DNA of 64,000 nucleotides from NCBI GenBank assembly GCA_947456305.1, contig CANGPN010000005.1:62001-126000 (forward strand), in the 5' to 3' direction. A model generated the notes under the pieces. That model was given only the letters and a program-made list of their open reading frames with translations, did not search any database and was not told the DNA's origin. Of the stretch, positions 18,686-27,957 are shown piece after piece; positions within the stretch are counted from its first letter, which is position 1, and every line of letters begins with the position of its first letter. This DNA comes from Comamonadaceae bacterium (GTDB taxonomy: Bacteria > Pseudomonadota > Gammaproteobacteria > Burkholderiales > Burkholderiaceae_C). Position numbers and translations under genes: made by a program.

Positions 18686-19798
18686 ATGACGACGATCACT
18701 TCCCCTCAAGGTTTATCGCTGACCTTTGAAAGCGTGCAATTGCGTGCGGTTTCCGTACCCATGACCAACCCCATTGTGTCCAACGTCGGGCAATACACGC
18801 ACTGGCCGTTCATACTGATTGATGTGCATACCCGCGAAGGCGTGACCGGTCACAGCTATTTGGAACCGTATGTGCACAAGTCCATACCTGCCATCACCTC
18901 CATGATTCAGGTACTTGCTGACCATTTCAAGGGCAAGCCTGTAGCGCCTCTGGATATTTATTCAGACGCCATGAAGATGTTTCATCTGGTGGGGCGCGAA
19001 GGCATCAGCTTGATTGCCATGGCCGGTTTGGACATGGCGGTCTGGGATGCCTTGGCCCGTGCCGCCAAACTGCCGTTGGTCAGTTTACTGGGTGGACAGC
19101 CCGGGCAGATCCGTGCTTACAACACCAACGGCCTGTGGCTGATACCTTTGGATCAATTGGCGGCGCAAGCGAAAAAACTGGTGGCACAAGGCGGTTTCAA
19201 GGCAGTGAAAATGCGCTTAGGCAGAAAGACCTTGGCTGAAGATGTGCAGGCCATACGCATTGTGCGAGAGGCCATTGGCGACGATATTTTGTTGATGACC
19301 GACTTCAACCAAGGCATGAGCTACGGTGAAGTGCTGCAACGCATGCATCAACTCGACGACCAGAACCTGTACTGGTTTGAAGAACCCATCACTTACGACA
19401 ATCTGGAAGGCTGTGCGCAAATTGCCGCGCAAATCAAAACGCCTGTACAAATCGGTGAAAACATTTACGGTCCGCGCGAGTTTTACAAAGCCGTCAAAGC
19501 AGTTGCCGCAGATTTGTACATGCCGGATCTGATGCGCATAGGCGGCGTCACCGGTTGGATGCGGGCGGCAGCCATTGCAGGCGCTGCCGGTTATCCCTTG
19601 TCCAGCCATTTGTACCCATTGGTGTCAGCCCATTTACTGCGTGCCAGCGAATCAGCCGATTGGCTGGAATGGAGCGATTGGGCCGAACCTATACTGGCTG
19701 AGCCATTCACCGTTCATAACGGTTTTGCCACGGTGTCTGAAAAGCCAGGTAATTCCATTGAATGGAACGAAGCAGCTATCAAGAAATACGCCATCTGA
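18686..19798 (+). CDS. Mandelate racemase/muconate lactonizing enzyme family protein (paralogue A)
   Basis: An enolase-superfamily enzyme of 370 residues. The barrel carries the MR-type residues K175-x-R177 (Lys-x-Arg rather than Lys-x-Lys), the metal ligands D206 in T-D-F-N-Q, E232 in F-E-E-P and E258 in G-E-N, and the base H308 in S-S-H-L-Y. Such enzymes abstract a proton alpha to a carboxylate and racemise or dehydrate hydroxy acids. A close paralogue lies at 31233-32354 on the other strand; they share the whole C-terminal segment ending E-W-N-E-A-A. The exact substrate is not predictable. The 160 bp upstream contain no recognisable gene. Confidence 0.9.
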   Translation: MTTITSPQGLSLTFESVQLRAVSVPMTNPIVSNVGQYTHWPFILIDVHTREGVTGHSYLEPYVHKSIPAITSMIQVLADHFKGKPVAPLDIYSDAMKMFHLVGREGISLIAMAGLDMAVWDALARAAKLPLVSLLGGQPGQIRAYNTNGLWLIPLDQLAAQAKKLVAQGGFKAVKMRLGRKTLAEDVQAIRIVREAIGDDILLMTDFNQGMSYGEVLQRMHQLDDQNLYWFEEPITYDNLEGCAQIAAQIKTPVQIGENIYGPREFYKAVKAVAADLYMPDLMRIGGVTGWMRAAAIAGAAGYPLSSHLYPLVSAHLLRASESADWLEWSDWAEPILAEPFTVHNGFATVSEKPGNSIEWNEAAIKKYAI

Positions 19799-19841
19799 GG
19801 TTTGCATTGAATGGCCTCAAGCGGTCAATGAAGCAAAGCCG

Positions 19842-20150
19842 TTAACTCAGCAGTATGGTCAAGCTGCTTTCTGCGCTGTGAACGGCTTTGCATTGCTGCA
19901 ATTCTTTTTCCAACGCAGAGATGGTTTCCAGATAAGCCACGCTGATGACGATAGTGAACAAATCCAGGTCGTAATCCCGTCTTTGTTTGCAAGCGGCTTG
20001 CAGCGTGTGCAAATGCTCAGTCGATAAAAAACCCTGCTCATTCACTTTGTGGTGAAAGCGTATGGCGCCGTAATCTATCAATTCACCGGCTTCGTAGTCG
20101 CTGATGCCGCACAAACTGATGGCTTCATCCAGCGACAGGTATTGGCTCCG
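19842..20150 (-). pseudogene. Truncated CbpM-like chaperone modulator (MerR-type fold)
   Basis: The minus strand encodes about 100 residues that read like CbpM, the modulator of the DnaJ-like CbpA. They start Y-L-S-L-D-E-A-I-S-L-C-G-I-S, continue through a helix-turn-helix and end in a coiled helix (A-Y-L-E-T-I-S-A-L-E-K-E-L). No start codon precedes this segment; upstream the same frame runs antisense into a membrane fusion protein, with no CbpM-like sequence. The companion cbpA/dnaJ-like gene is absent. I read this as the 3' part of cbpM cut at a rearrangement junction near 20140. The family call is by resemblance. Confidence 0.6.
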
Positions 20151-20705
20151 CGCAGCGGTGTACTCATCGCCCGCAATGTAGAGGCGGGCGATGGTGTGCA
20201 AGCTGGCAAACAGTTGCTGGTCTTGTCCCCCGACGGCCCGGCAGAACTGGTGGTTCAACTCGATGAAAAAAACATGAAGTGGGTGCATACCGGGCAAGCG
20301 GCCATGGCCAGCGCGGATGCGTTACCTGAACAGGTGTTTGCAAGCCAGGTGAGTTTCATCAACCCGGGAATTGACGCCTTGCGCGGCTCTGTCGAGGTCA
20401 AGCTCAAGGTCTTGCAAATTCCTGCATTCCTCACCCAAGATATGACGGTCACGGTCGATATACAAGTCAACCAAAAGAACAATGCCATGCAAATGGCGTG
20501 GACTGCCGTGCATGACGCTGACAAAGCCCAGCCCTGGGTGCTGTTGTTTCGCAATGGCAAAGCGGTCAAAACACCGGTGAGTCTGGGTATGCGCGGCTCG
20601 ATGGCGGTAGAGGTGTTGTCAGGCTTACAGGCAGGTGACCAATTGGTGCCGCTGTCCGAGACGGGTATTCACGAAGGCTCTCACTTGCGCGCATTCACGC
20701 CATGA
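20140..20705 (+). pseudogene. 5'-truncated periplasmic membrane fusion protein (HlyD/MacA family)
   Basis: From about 20140 the frame reads V-L-A-P-R-S-G-V-L-I-A-R-N-V-E-A-G, the second half of the lipoyl-like hairpin of membrane fusion proteins, then the beta-barrel and the membrane-proximal domain to the end. The signal anchor, the first lipoyl half and the coiled-coil hairpin are missing. Upstream codons are antisense to a CbpM-like gene. A GTG at 20049 keeps a frame open but would give a protein without a membrane anchor. The stop overlaps the next ATG (ATGA), so it was the first gene of an ABC efflux operon. Probably non-functional. Confidence 0.75.
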
Positions 20706-21931
20706 AACTGTCTTCCTGGCAACCGTTTGAGTGGACAGTCGCGCTGAGGTTTTTGCAGGAAGGCCGGGTTCAAACCATTTTTATCGTGACAGGCATTGCC
20801 ATCGGCGTGGCGGTGATTGTCTTCATGTCTGCTTTGCTTACCGGCATGCAAAGCAATTTTGTGAACCGTGTATTAACCGGTCAATCGCATGTACAGTTGT
20901 TGACGCCTAAAGAGACCGTGGCACCCCTGGAGGCAGACCACGCCCGCACTTTGAGTCTGATTCAAATTCCCTTGCGGCGTTTCAAAAGCATAGACCAGTG
21001 GCAGTCCTTGATGATTCAGTTGTCGGGCATGCCGGAGATCAAAGTGGTGTCGCCTGCTGTGTCCGGTTCTGCGCTGGCCTTGCGGGGCGAAGCCAGCCGC
21101 TCTGTGACTGTGAACGGGGTGTTGCCCGACTTGTATTTCAGAGTCATTCCTTTGCCCGACAAAATCGTTGCCGGGCAAGCAAATATTAACAGTGAAAGCA
21201 TTTTGATAGGTACTGAATTGGCGTCTGACCTTGGGCTGACCATAGGAGACAAGCTCAGACTTTCAGCCGCCAATGGCCGCCAGCTTTTACTGACCGTGAC
21301 CGGCATTTTTGATTTGGGCAACAAAAGCGCGAACAGCCGCATCACCTACATGGCTTTGAGAAACGCCCAAAACCTGTTTGATCTGACCGGTGGCGCCACC
21401 GTGATTGAGTTGGTCATGAACGACGTGTACCAGGCCGAAGTGGTCGCGCAAAAAATAGCCATGCATACCGGCTTACAAGCCGACAGTTGGATGAAAACCA
21501 ACGAACAGTTTTTCACCGCCGTCAAAGCGCAAACCACGGCCAACACTGCCATCCGGTTTTTTGTGGCTTTGTCTGTGGGCTTCGGCATTGCCAGTGTGCT
21601 GGTGGTGTCTGTGGTTCAGCGCTCCAGAGAAATCGGTATCTTGCGCGCCATGGGCATCACACGCGGGCAGGTATTGCGCATATTTTTGCTGCAATGCGGG
21701 TTGTTCGGCTTGGGTGGTTCGTTGATAGGTTCGGCCATAGGCGCATTGGCCTTGTATTTGTGGCAGCACTACATGCGAAACGTTGACGGCACGGTGATGT
21801 TTGCCTTGACTTTTGACACCCGCTTGCTGTTACAGACCTTGGTGTTATCGACCCTGACCGGTTTGTTGTCGGCTTTTGCACCGGCCTTGCGAGCCGCGCG
21901 GCTCGACCCGGTGGTTGCGATCAGAGGATGA
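20702..21931 (+). CDS. ABC transporter permease, MacB/LolCE (FtsX) family
   Basis: A 409-residue inner-membrane protein with one N-terminal transmembrane segment, a periplasmic domain of about 220 residues (MacB-like core), and three C-terminal segments of the FtsX domain ([14 protein letters not shown] is the typical coupling-helix motif). It overlaps the preceding fusion protein and the following ATPase by ATGA. Type VII ABC systems transduce force to a periplasmic partner; with the adaptor truncated, the exporter may have lost its function. Confidence 0.88.
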   Translation: MKLSSWQPFEWTVALRFLQEGRVQTIFIVTGIAIGVAVIVFMSALLTGMQSNFVNRVLTGQSHVQLLTPKETVAPLEADHARTLSLIQIPLRRFKSIDQWQSLMIQLSGMPEIKVVSPAVSGSALALRGEASRSVTVNGVLPDLYFRVIPLPDKIVAGQANINSESILIGTELASDLGLTIGDKLRLSAANGRQLLLTVTGIFDLGNKSANSRITYMALRNAQNLFDLTGGATVIELVMNDVYQAEVVAQKIAMHTGLQADSWMKTNEQFFTAVKAQTTANTAIRFFVALSVGFGIASVLVVSVVQRSREIGILRAMGITRGQVLRIFLLQCGLFGLGGSLIGSAIGALALYLWQHYMRNVDGTVMFALTFDTRLLLQTLVLSTLTGLLSAFAPALRAARLDPVVAIRG

Positions 21932-22644
21932 ACCGCATGACTCAAGTGCTTGAACCTGTCCCGCCGACACCGGTGCTGCAACTGACCGGCATCCGCAAAT
22001 CATTCAATCTGGGTCAGGCTAATGAAAACGAAATCCTGCACGGCATCGATTTGACTTTGTACCCGGGTGAGTTTTGCGCTGTCATCGGCCCATCAGGCTC
22101 GGGCAAAAGCACGCTGCTCAACACCATTGGTTTACTCGACCGTCCTACCGCCGGCAGTTTGCGCATACACGGCATAGAAACCACATCCATGAACGATGCA
22201 GCTTTGACCGATTTGCGCGGCCACCACATAGGCTTTGTTTTTCAATACCACCATTTGCTCTCTGCTTTCAGCGCGCTTGAAAACGTGGTCATGCCTTTGT
22301 ACGCGGACGCCGGTTTTCTCACGCCCGCTATGCAGGAGCGCGCCACAGCTTTGCTGGACACCGTGGGACTCACGCCTTGGCTGCACGCACAGGCCTCGCA
22401 TTTGTCGGGCGGTCAGCAGCAAAGAGTGGCCGTGGCCAGAGCCTTGGTGATGCAACCGGCTTTGATCTTGGCCGATGAGCCCACGGGTAATCTGGACTCC
22501 AAAAGCGCTGACAGCGTTTTTGAATTGTTACGCCGGGTTTGCAGGGAGCAGCACACGGCTGTTTTGTTTGTCACACACAACCCCTTGTTGTCTGCAAGAT
22601 GCGATAGAACGCTGCAAGTGATTGACGGACAAGTCGTTGTTTGA
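21928..22644 (+). CDS. ABC transporter ATP-binding protein, MacB/LolD type
   Basis: A 238-residue ATPase with Walker [11 protein letters not shown]-loop F-V-F-Q-Y, signature L-S-G-G-Q-Q-Q-R-V, Walker [13 protein letters not shown] and the H-loop T-H-N. It overlaps the permease stop by ATGA; a second ATG nine bases on (21937) has a better-placed AGAGGA and may be the actual start. It energises the permease at 20702. All catalytic motifs are intact although the adaptor gene is broken. Confidence 0.92.
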   Translation: MNRMTQVLEPVPPTPVLQLTGIRKSFNLGQANENEILHGIDLTLYPGEFCAVIGPSGSGKSTLLNTIGLLDRPTAGSLRIHGIETTSMNDAALTDLRGHHIGFVFQYHHLLSAFSALENVVMPLYADAGFLTPAMQERATALLDTVGLTPWLHAQASHLSGGQQQRVAVARALVMQPALILADEPTGNLDSKSADSVFELLRRVCREQHTAVLFVTHNPLLSARCDRTLQVIDGQVVV

Positions 22645-22785
22645 GCCTGAATCACAGGCTTGAAAGCAATGCTTCTGGGTGATTTTTAATACTGACTGAT
22701 GTCTGAAGGTAGTCAAGGTGGCCGCTCTACAATGATTTGCAACCTTTTTGGGTTTCTGTTTCATTGACCAACAAGCTGAGCCGCC

Positions 22786-23664
22786 ATGACCACTTACCAA
22801 ACACTTCGCTATGAGGTTGCAGACAAGATTCTGACTTTGACCTTGAACCGCCCGGATCAATTGAACGCATTCACGGTGGAGATGGCGCGTGAGCTCGTTC
22901 ATGCATTCCAGCGTGCCAGCGAAGACGATGAGGTGGGTGCCATTGTGGTCACCGGCGCCGGTAAAGCGTTTTGCGCAGGCATGGACTTGAGTGTGCCGGG
23001 CAATGTGTTCGGTCTGGATGAAAGCATGCACCCCACGCTGGAAGACATGCAAACCCGGCTTCATTCTGAAGCCATCACCGAAGGTGTGCGGGATACCGGC
23101 GGTACGGTCACGCTGGCCATGTACGAATGCAAAAAACCCGTCATAGGCGCTATCAACGGTGCGGCTGTAGGTATAGGCGCCACCATGACTTGTGCCATGG
23201 ACATACGGTTGGTGTCAGACAAAGCGCGTATGGGGTTTGTGTTCAACAAAATCGGTATCACGCCCGAGGCCTGTTCCAGCTGGTTTTTACCGCGTCTGGT
23301 CGGTTTGCAGACAGCGTTGGAATGGTGTTACACCGGCGAGATTCACAACGCGGATGCTTTGCTGGCAGCAGGCTATGTCAAAGCCGTGTATCCGGGCGAG
23401 TCTTTACTGGAAGAAGCCTACAAGATAGCCCGCAAAATTGTGGCGCACAGCCCGGTAGCCATCGCACTCACCCGGCAAATGCTTTATCGCAACTCAGCCC
23501 AGGACCACCCGCTCAAAGCCCACGAAGTGGACTCACTGGCTATTTTTTACGCAAGCCAGCAAAGCGGCAAAGAAGGCGTGGCCTCGTTTCTCGAAAAACG
23601 GCCACCCGTGTTCACCGACAAAGCCTCAACCGACATGCCTGACTTCTACCCTTGGTGGGCTTGA
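22786..23664 (+). CDS. Enoyl-CoA hydratase/isomerase (crotonase family)
   Basis: A 292-residue crotonase. The oxyanion-hole motifs are A-F-C-A-G-M-D-L and G-A-A-V-G-I-G-A-T, and the catalytic glutamate is in G-I-T-P-E-A-C-S-S-W; the second family glutamate position is less clear. The protein is longer than a minimal hydratase, with an insertion after M-D-L (residues about 70-105) as in several acyl-CoA isomerases. Its TGA overlaps the ATG of the NosR-like gene (TGATG), so the two may be co-translated. Substrate unknown. Confidence 0.87.
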   Translation: MTTYQTLRYEVADKILTLTLNRPDQLNAFTVEMARELVHAFQRASEDDEVGAIVVTGAGKAFCAGMDLSVPGNVFGLDESMHPTLEDMQTRLHSEAITEGVRDTGGTVTLAMYECKKPVIGAINGAAVGIGATMTCAMDIRLVSDKARMGFVFNKIGITPEACSSWFLPRLVGLQTALEWCYTGEIHNADALLAAGYVKAVYPGESLLEEAYKIARKIVAHSPVAIALTRQMLYRNSAQDHPLKAHEVDSLAIFYASQQSGKEGVASFLEKRPPVFTDKASTDMPDFYPWWA

Positions 23665-25526
23665 TGCAGGTGTTTGTATTGATGCGCCTCAAACCCCTGT
23701 TTGTCGCTTTTTTAACGCCGCTGCTGCTTGGGGTGAGTGGCGCCCAAGCCGGCCAGTTGGAGAGAGAAGATGTATCGCGGCAACTCGACGGCCGTTACAC
23801 CATAGGCGAGGTGCAAGCCGATATGCGTGCTTTTCCGGTGTTCACGCCGGCAGAAGAAACAGCAGACGGCAAACCCAAACTGGTAGGCTATGCATTTGAA
23901 ACGGTGGATTTCACCAATCTGCGCGGTTACAGCGGCAAGCCCATCGATTTGTTTGTGTTCATGGATTTGGACGGCCGGTTTTTAAAAATCACGCTCCTAG
24001 ATCACACCGAACCGCTGTTTTTGTCTGTGTTCAGCCACGCCAAACTGGTGGCGTTTGCGGCGCAGTACGTGAAGCTGACGTTTCACCATTTCATAGAAAT
24101 ACACGGTCCGAACGACCCGACCGTACACATAGACCGCAATGTGTCCTTGCAAGGTGTACACCGGGGAACAATTACCGCCAAAGCCATAGACCGCAGCCTG
24201 CTGGCCGCCGCCGCCAAAGTGGCTCGGGCCAAATTGGATGCTTCGGTGTTGGATCACACTCCCTCTTGGTATTTCAGTGGCCCGGGCGGTACTTCGGCTG
24301 TGCCGCCGTCTGCAGCCACAGAAAAATCAACCGAACCTGTGGCGCCGGTGGCAGGTAACACATCACGTGAACCCATAGTCACCACGTACCCAACGGCGAC
24401 TGCCAAAACCGCTGAGAACGGTGACACCAAAGCCAAAGCCAGCAGCGCAGACTCAGACAAATCTGCGGTCAATGCGACTGAACCGCTAAAAACAGGCGCG
24501 ACATCGGCGAACACTGCGGCTGAACCACAAGTGCCTTCACAGGCTGTATTGGCTTCCAATACCCAAAGCACACAGAATCAGCTTGACCGGGTTCAACACA
24601 TGGACGAAGACGCGTCCTCCCGCATGCAGTGGTTGGAAGTCTGGCAATCGCGGCGCATGGACATCGCCGTGTTGCTATTCGGCCTGCTGGTACTCACCAT
24701 TGGTTTGATTGCGCAAAAACGCATGAGCGCGACAGGCACACGATTGCGCGTCTTGCGCAGCGCGTACCTGGTGTTTACTGTCGGTTTCATAGGCTGGTAT
24801 GCACAAGGGCAACTCAGCATCATCAACATCACAGGTGCCATCGAATCGCTGAGCACAGGTGGCGACTTAAGCTTTTTGATGAACGACCCGATCACCGTGA
24901 TTTTGTGGGTGTTTGTGGCCGGTACTTTGTTGGTGTGGGGCCGGGGAACGTTTTGCGGCTGGTTGTGTCCGTTCGGCGCTTTGCAGGAATTGATCAGCTT
25001 GATCGCCAACGCTGTTGGCTTGCAGCAAAGACGATTGCGTGCCGCGCTGGACCGCCAGTTGAAGTGGTTGAAATACGGCGTGCTGGCCACCATTGTGGTA
25101 TCGCTGTTTGCCGCACCGTCTTTGGCGCGCGTCGCCATAGAGATAGAGCCTTTCAAAACCGCCATCAGTTTGTACTTTGACCGTGAATGGCCGTTTGTGT
25201 TGTGGGCCTTGGCTTGTTTGACGCTGGGTGTGTTTGTCTATCGCGGTTATTGCCGCTACATCTGTCCGTTGGGCGCAGCGCTGGCTTCGGTGAATTTTTT
25301 ACAGCGCTGGTCCTGGATACCCCGACGCAAAGAGTGCGGTGCGCCTTGCCAGTCGTGCCGTTACAAATGCGAATACCAGGCGATTGAAGACACCGGCACG
25401 ATCAATTACAGCGAGTGTTTCCAGTGTCTGGATTGTGTGTCCATCTACCAGGACACCAAGCGTTGCCTGCCTTTGATTCAAGAGGGCAGGACAAGCAGAC
25501 CGGTGATTCCTGTGGTTCCTCTCTGA
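23664..25526 (+). CDS. NosR-like FMN-binding, polytopic iron-sulfur membrane protein
   Basis: About 620 residues in NosR/NirI order. There is a signal sequence, a periplasmic FMN-binding-like domain (about 30-200), and a Pro/Ala/Thr/Ser-rich, probably disordered linker of about 100 residues. Several transmembrane helices follow, with two C-x-x-x-C-P motifs (C431/C435 and C530/C534). The C-terminal tail is cytoplasmic and cysteine-rich (C-x-x-x-C-x-x-C-x-x-x-C, then C-F-Q-C-L-D-C) for [4Fe-4S] clusters. In denitrifiers NosR passes quinol electrons toward N2O reductase, but no nosZ or nosDFYL lies here. An ATG at 23682 is an alternative start. The neighbouring genes suggest an unlinked electron-transfer role. 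Confidence 0.82.
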   Translation: MQVFVLMRLKPLFVAFLTPLLLGVSGAQAGQLEREDVSRQLDGRYTIGEVQADMRAFPVFTPAEETADGKPKLVGYAFETVDFTNLRGYSGKPIDLFVFMDLDGRFLKITLLDHTEPLFLSVFSHAKLVAFAAQYVKLTFHHFIEIHGPNDPTVHIDRNVSLQGVHRGTITAKAIDRSLLAAAAKVARAKLDASVLDHTPSWYFSGPGGTSAVPPSAATEKSTEPVAPVAGNTSREPIVTTYPTATAKTAENGDTKAKASSADSDKSAVNATEPLKTGATSANTAAEPQVPSQAVLASNTQSTQNQLDRVQHMDEDASSRMQWLEVWQSRRMDIAVLLFGLLVLTIGLIAQKRMSATGTRLRVLRSAYLVFTVGFIGWYAQGQLSIINITGAIESLSTGGDLSFLMNDPITVILWVFVAGTLLVWGRGTFCGWLCPFGALQELISLIANAVGLQQRRLRAALDRQLKWLKYGVLATIVVSLFAAPSLARVAIEIEPFKTAISLYFDREWPFVLWALACLTLGVFVYRGYCRYICPLGAALASVNFLQRWSWIPRRKECGAPCQSCRYKCEYQAIEDTGTINYSECFQCLDCVSIYQDTKRCLPLIQEGRTSRPVIPVVPL

Positions 25527-25542
25527 AGCAAAGTTGACAGCT

Positions 25543-26661
25543 ATGAAACGCCCTGAATACGCCAAAGCCGCCGTGTTGCGTGAATTCGGCCAGCCCTTGG
25601 CTGTCGAAGAAGTGCAAGTGCCGCGCGAACTCGAAGCCGGTGCTCTGCTGGTCAAGATCGAAGTCTGTTCAGTTTGCGGCACCGATGTGCATTTGGCACA
25701 CGGCGCCTTGGCCATCAAAGTGAATCTGCCGGTCATACTCGGTCACGAAATGGTGGGCCGGGTCATCGAAATCGGGCCCCATGCCAACATCGATTCCATG
25801 GGTCAGCAGGTCAAGGTCGGCGACAGGGTGATCTGGGCGCATTCGTACTGCGGCCATTGCTTTCAATGCACCCAGGCCAAGCAACCTTATTTGTGCATCA
25901 ACAAACGCATGTACATGTACGAGAGCATGGAGAAGCATCCTTTTCTGATGGGCGGTTTCGCCGAGTACGGTTATGTGTTGCCGACCTCGGGTCGCGTCAA
26001 AGTACCCGACGATGTGGACAGCACCTTGGCCAGTTTGTCGAGTTGCGCGTTCCGCTCGGTCATGAATGCGTTTGACCAGATTGGCGATATCTCACCCTCA
26101 GACACGGTCGTGATTCAAGGCGCCGGACCGCTGGGTATTCTGGCCACCGGCGTGGCGCGCATACGCGGCGCGAACAAAGTCATCACCGTTGGTGCGCCCG
26201 AGCAAAGACTGTCGTTGGCCACAGACTTCGGCGCAGACGAAGTCTTGTCTGTCACCGGCATGGACGCCGCCGCGCGACTGGAGCGCGTGCGCGAGTTGAC
26301 CCAAGGCCGGGGCGGCGACATCGTGTTTGATTTTTCCGGGGTGCCCGGCGCCTTTGCCGAGGGCATGGACCTGGTGCGCAGCGGCGGGCGTTACATGGTG
26401 GCGGGGCAGACCAGCAAGGGCAAGATAGAGTTTCAACCCTCGCTGATCACCTTGAAGAACGTGCATTTACAAGGGTCTATATCCGCCGATATCAGTCATT
26501 ACCACAAGGCCTTGCAATTCATTTCACGGCATCAGTCCAGCCTGCCTTTCGGCCGCATGCTGACCAACCGCTACGGCCTGGGTACCATCAACGAAGCGCT
26601 GGCAGGTATGTCGGCGGGCCATGAAATCAAACCGCTGGTACTGCCCTGGGGCGACAACTGA
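25543..26661 (+). CDS. Zinc-dependent medium-chain alcohol dehydrogenase
   Basis: A 372-residue MDR enzyme. The catalytic zinc residues are visible (C in S-V-C-G-T-D, H-E in L-G-H-E-M-V-G). The structural zinc lobe has four cysteines in C-G-H-C-x2-C-x7-C. The NAD(P) Rossmann motif is G-A-G-P-L-G. It follows the NosR-like gene by 16 bp and is followed by a CoA-transferase; these three probably share a transcript. The substrate, some alcohol or polyol, is unspecified. Confidence 0.9.
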   Translation: MKRPEYAKAAVLREFGQPLAVEEVQVPRELEAGALLVKIEVCSVCGTDVHLAHGALAIKVNLPVILGHEMVGRVIEIGPHANIDSMGQQVKVGDRVIWAHSYCGHCFQCTQAKQPYLCINKRMYMYESMEKHPFLMGGFAEYGYVLPTSGRVKVPDDVDSTLASLSSCAFRSVMNAFDQIGDISPSDTVVIQGAGPLGILATGVARIRGANKVITVGAPEQRLSLATDFGADEVLSVTGMDAAARLERVRELTQGRGGDIVFDFSGVPGAFAEGMDLVRSGGRYMVAGQTSKGKIEFQPSLITLKNVHLQGSISADISHYHKALQFISRHQSSLPFGRMLTNRYGLGTINEALAGMSAGHEIKPLVLPWGDN

Positions 26662-26683
26662 GCGGTTGTTACAAAGGCGCACC

Positions 26684-27892
26684 ATGAACACCACCGACCC
26701 CCGGCAATTGCTGGCAGGCTACAAGATTTGTGATTTCACACGCGTGCTTTCTGGGCCTTATTGCACGCGCCTGCTGTCAGACCTAGGCGCTGATGTTTAC
26801 AAAATCGAAAAGCCGGGTGAGGGCGACGAGATCCGTTACATCATCCCGCAAATGAATGCTGACGCCGCCGACCAGAGCGCGTATTTCGCGCGTGTCAATG
26901 CAGGCAAACAAAGCATTGCGCTGGACTTCACACGGCCAGAGGCGCTTGATATCGTCAAAGATCTGGTGTTGCAATGCGACGTGGTGGTTGAAAACTTTTC
27001 GCCTGGCGTCATGGCCAAGTACAAACTGGATTACGCCAGCCTCAAAGCCATCAAGCCCGATCTGGTGTACTGCTCCATCTCCGGTTTCGGTCAGACCGGG
27101 CCTTTGCGTCAGACACAGGCTTATGCGCATTTGATCAACGCGTTCTCCGGCATGATGGAGTTGGAGCGGGCCGGTTTGCATGCGCCGCGCGTGTCCAACC
27201 TGCAAGCCGCCGATGTGCTGGCCGGTGCCCATGCCTTTGGTCTGGTGTGCGCAGCTTTGTTGCGCAAGGCCAAAACCGGTCAGGGCGCTTACCTCGATGT
27301 GTCCATGCTTGAGTGCTTGATTTGCGCCGACGATGTGAGTTATGCGGCCTTGTTGAACGGCCACGAAGCGACCCGCCAACCGCGGCCCAGCATGGTGATT
27401 CACCCGGTGGGCGGCAAACACATTGCCATGCAAATCGGCGGCGCGCCCGGCATGTGGGAGAAACTGATTCGCATCATGGACCGTCCCGATCTGGCCAATG
27501 ATGAACGGTTTTTAACCGGTCCGGCCAGACGACAAAACTGGCCTCAGGTGTTGGAGATCATTTACGCCTGGCTCGATAAGTTTGATTCGGTGGACGAAGT
27601 CATGGCGATGTTGTCGGCAGAGCGTTTTCCGGCGGTGCCCATGCTGCAACCCGAAGACATCGTCACGCATCCGCATTTGCAACACAGGCAGGCTTTTCCT
27701 GTCATACAGCATCCGGCCAGACCGCAAGGAGTGACAGTGACGGCGTCGCCGTTTCATGTGGACGGCGCGCCGTTGTCGCCACCGGTCAGCGCACCCTGGA
27801 CCATAGGGCAGGACAAACAGTCCATCTTGCGCGAGGTATTGCATTACCCGGATGAGCGTATTCAGTCATTGCAGGACAAAGGCCTAGTGTAA
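26684..27892 (+). CDS. Class III (CaiB/BaiF) CoA-transferase
   Basis: A 402-residue family III CoA-transferase. The hallmark catalytic aspartate sits in G-A-Y-L-D-V-S-M-L-E, and the N-terminal D-F-T-R-V-L-S-G-P-Y-C-T-R-L-L-S-D-L-G-A-D-V signature is complete. AAAGG precedes ATG 26684; the open frame extends 5' into the dehydrogenase but is unlike the family there. It moves CoA between carboxylic acids, consistent with the acyl-CoA chemistry of the crotonase encoded 3 kb upstream. Confidence 0.92.
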   Translation: MNTTDPRQLLAGYKICDFTRVLSGPYCTRLLSDLGADVYKIEKPGEGDEIRYIIPQMNADAADQSAYFARVNAGKQSIALDFTRPEALDIVKDLVLQCDVVVENFSPGVMAKYKLDYASLKAIKPDLVYCSISGFGQTGPLRQTQAYAHLINAFSGMMELERAGLHAPRVSNLQAADVLAGAHAFGLVCAALLRKAKTGQGAYLDVSMLECLICADDVSYAALLNGHEATRQPRPSMVIHPVGGKHIAMQIGGAPGMWEKLIRIMDRPDLANDERFLTGPARRQNWPQVLEIIYAWLDKFDSVDEVMAMLSAERFPAVPMLQPEDIVTHPHLQHRQAFPVIQHPARPQGVTVTASPFHVDGAPLSPPVSAPWTIGQDKQSILREVLHYPDERIQSLQDKGLV

Positions 27893-27957
27893 ATCCTGCC
27901 TGAGATGGGACACGGGATGAGTCATGTCATCTGCCTGACTGACCTTGCGGTCAAGCT

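Noticed and set aside
24593-25180. Antisense and second-frame open reading frames of about 185 residues inside the NosR-like gene
   Set aside because: No ribosome-binding site or family resemblance; the NosR-like frame contains all recognisable motifs.
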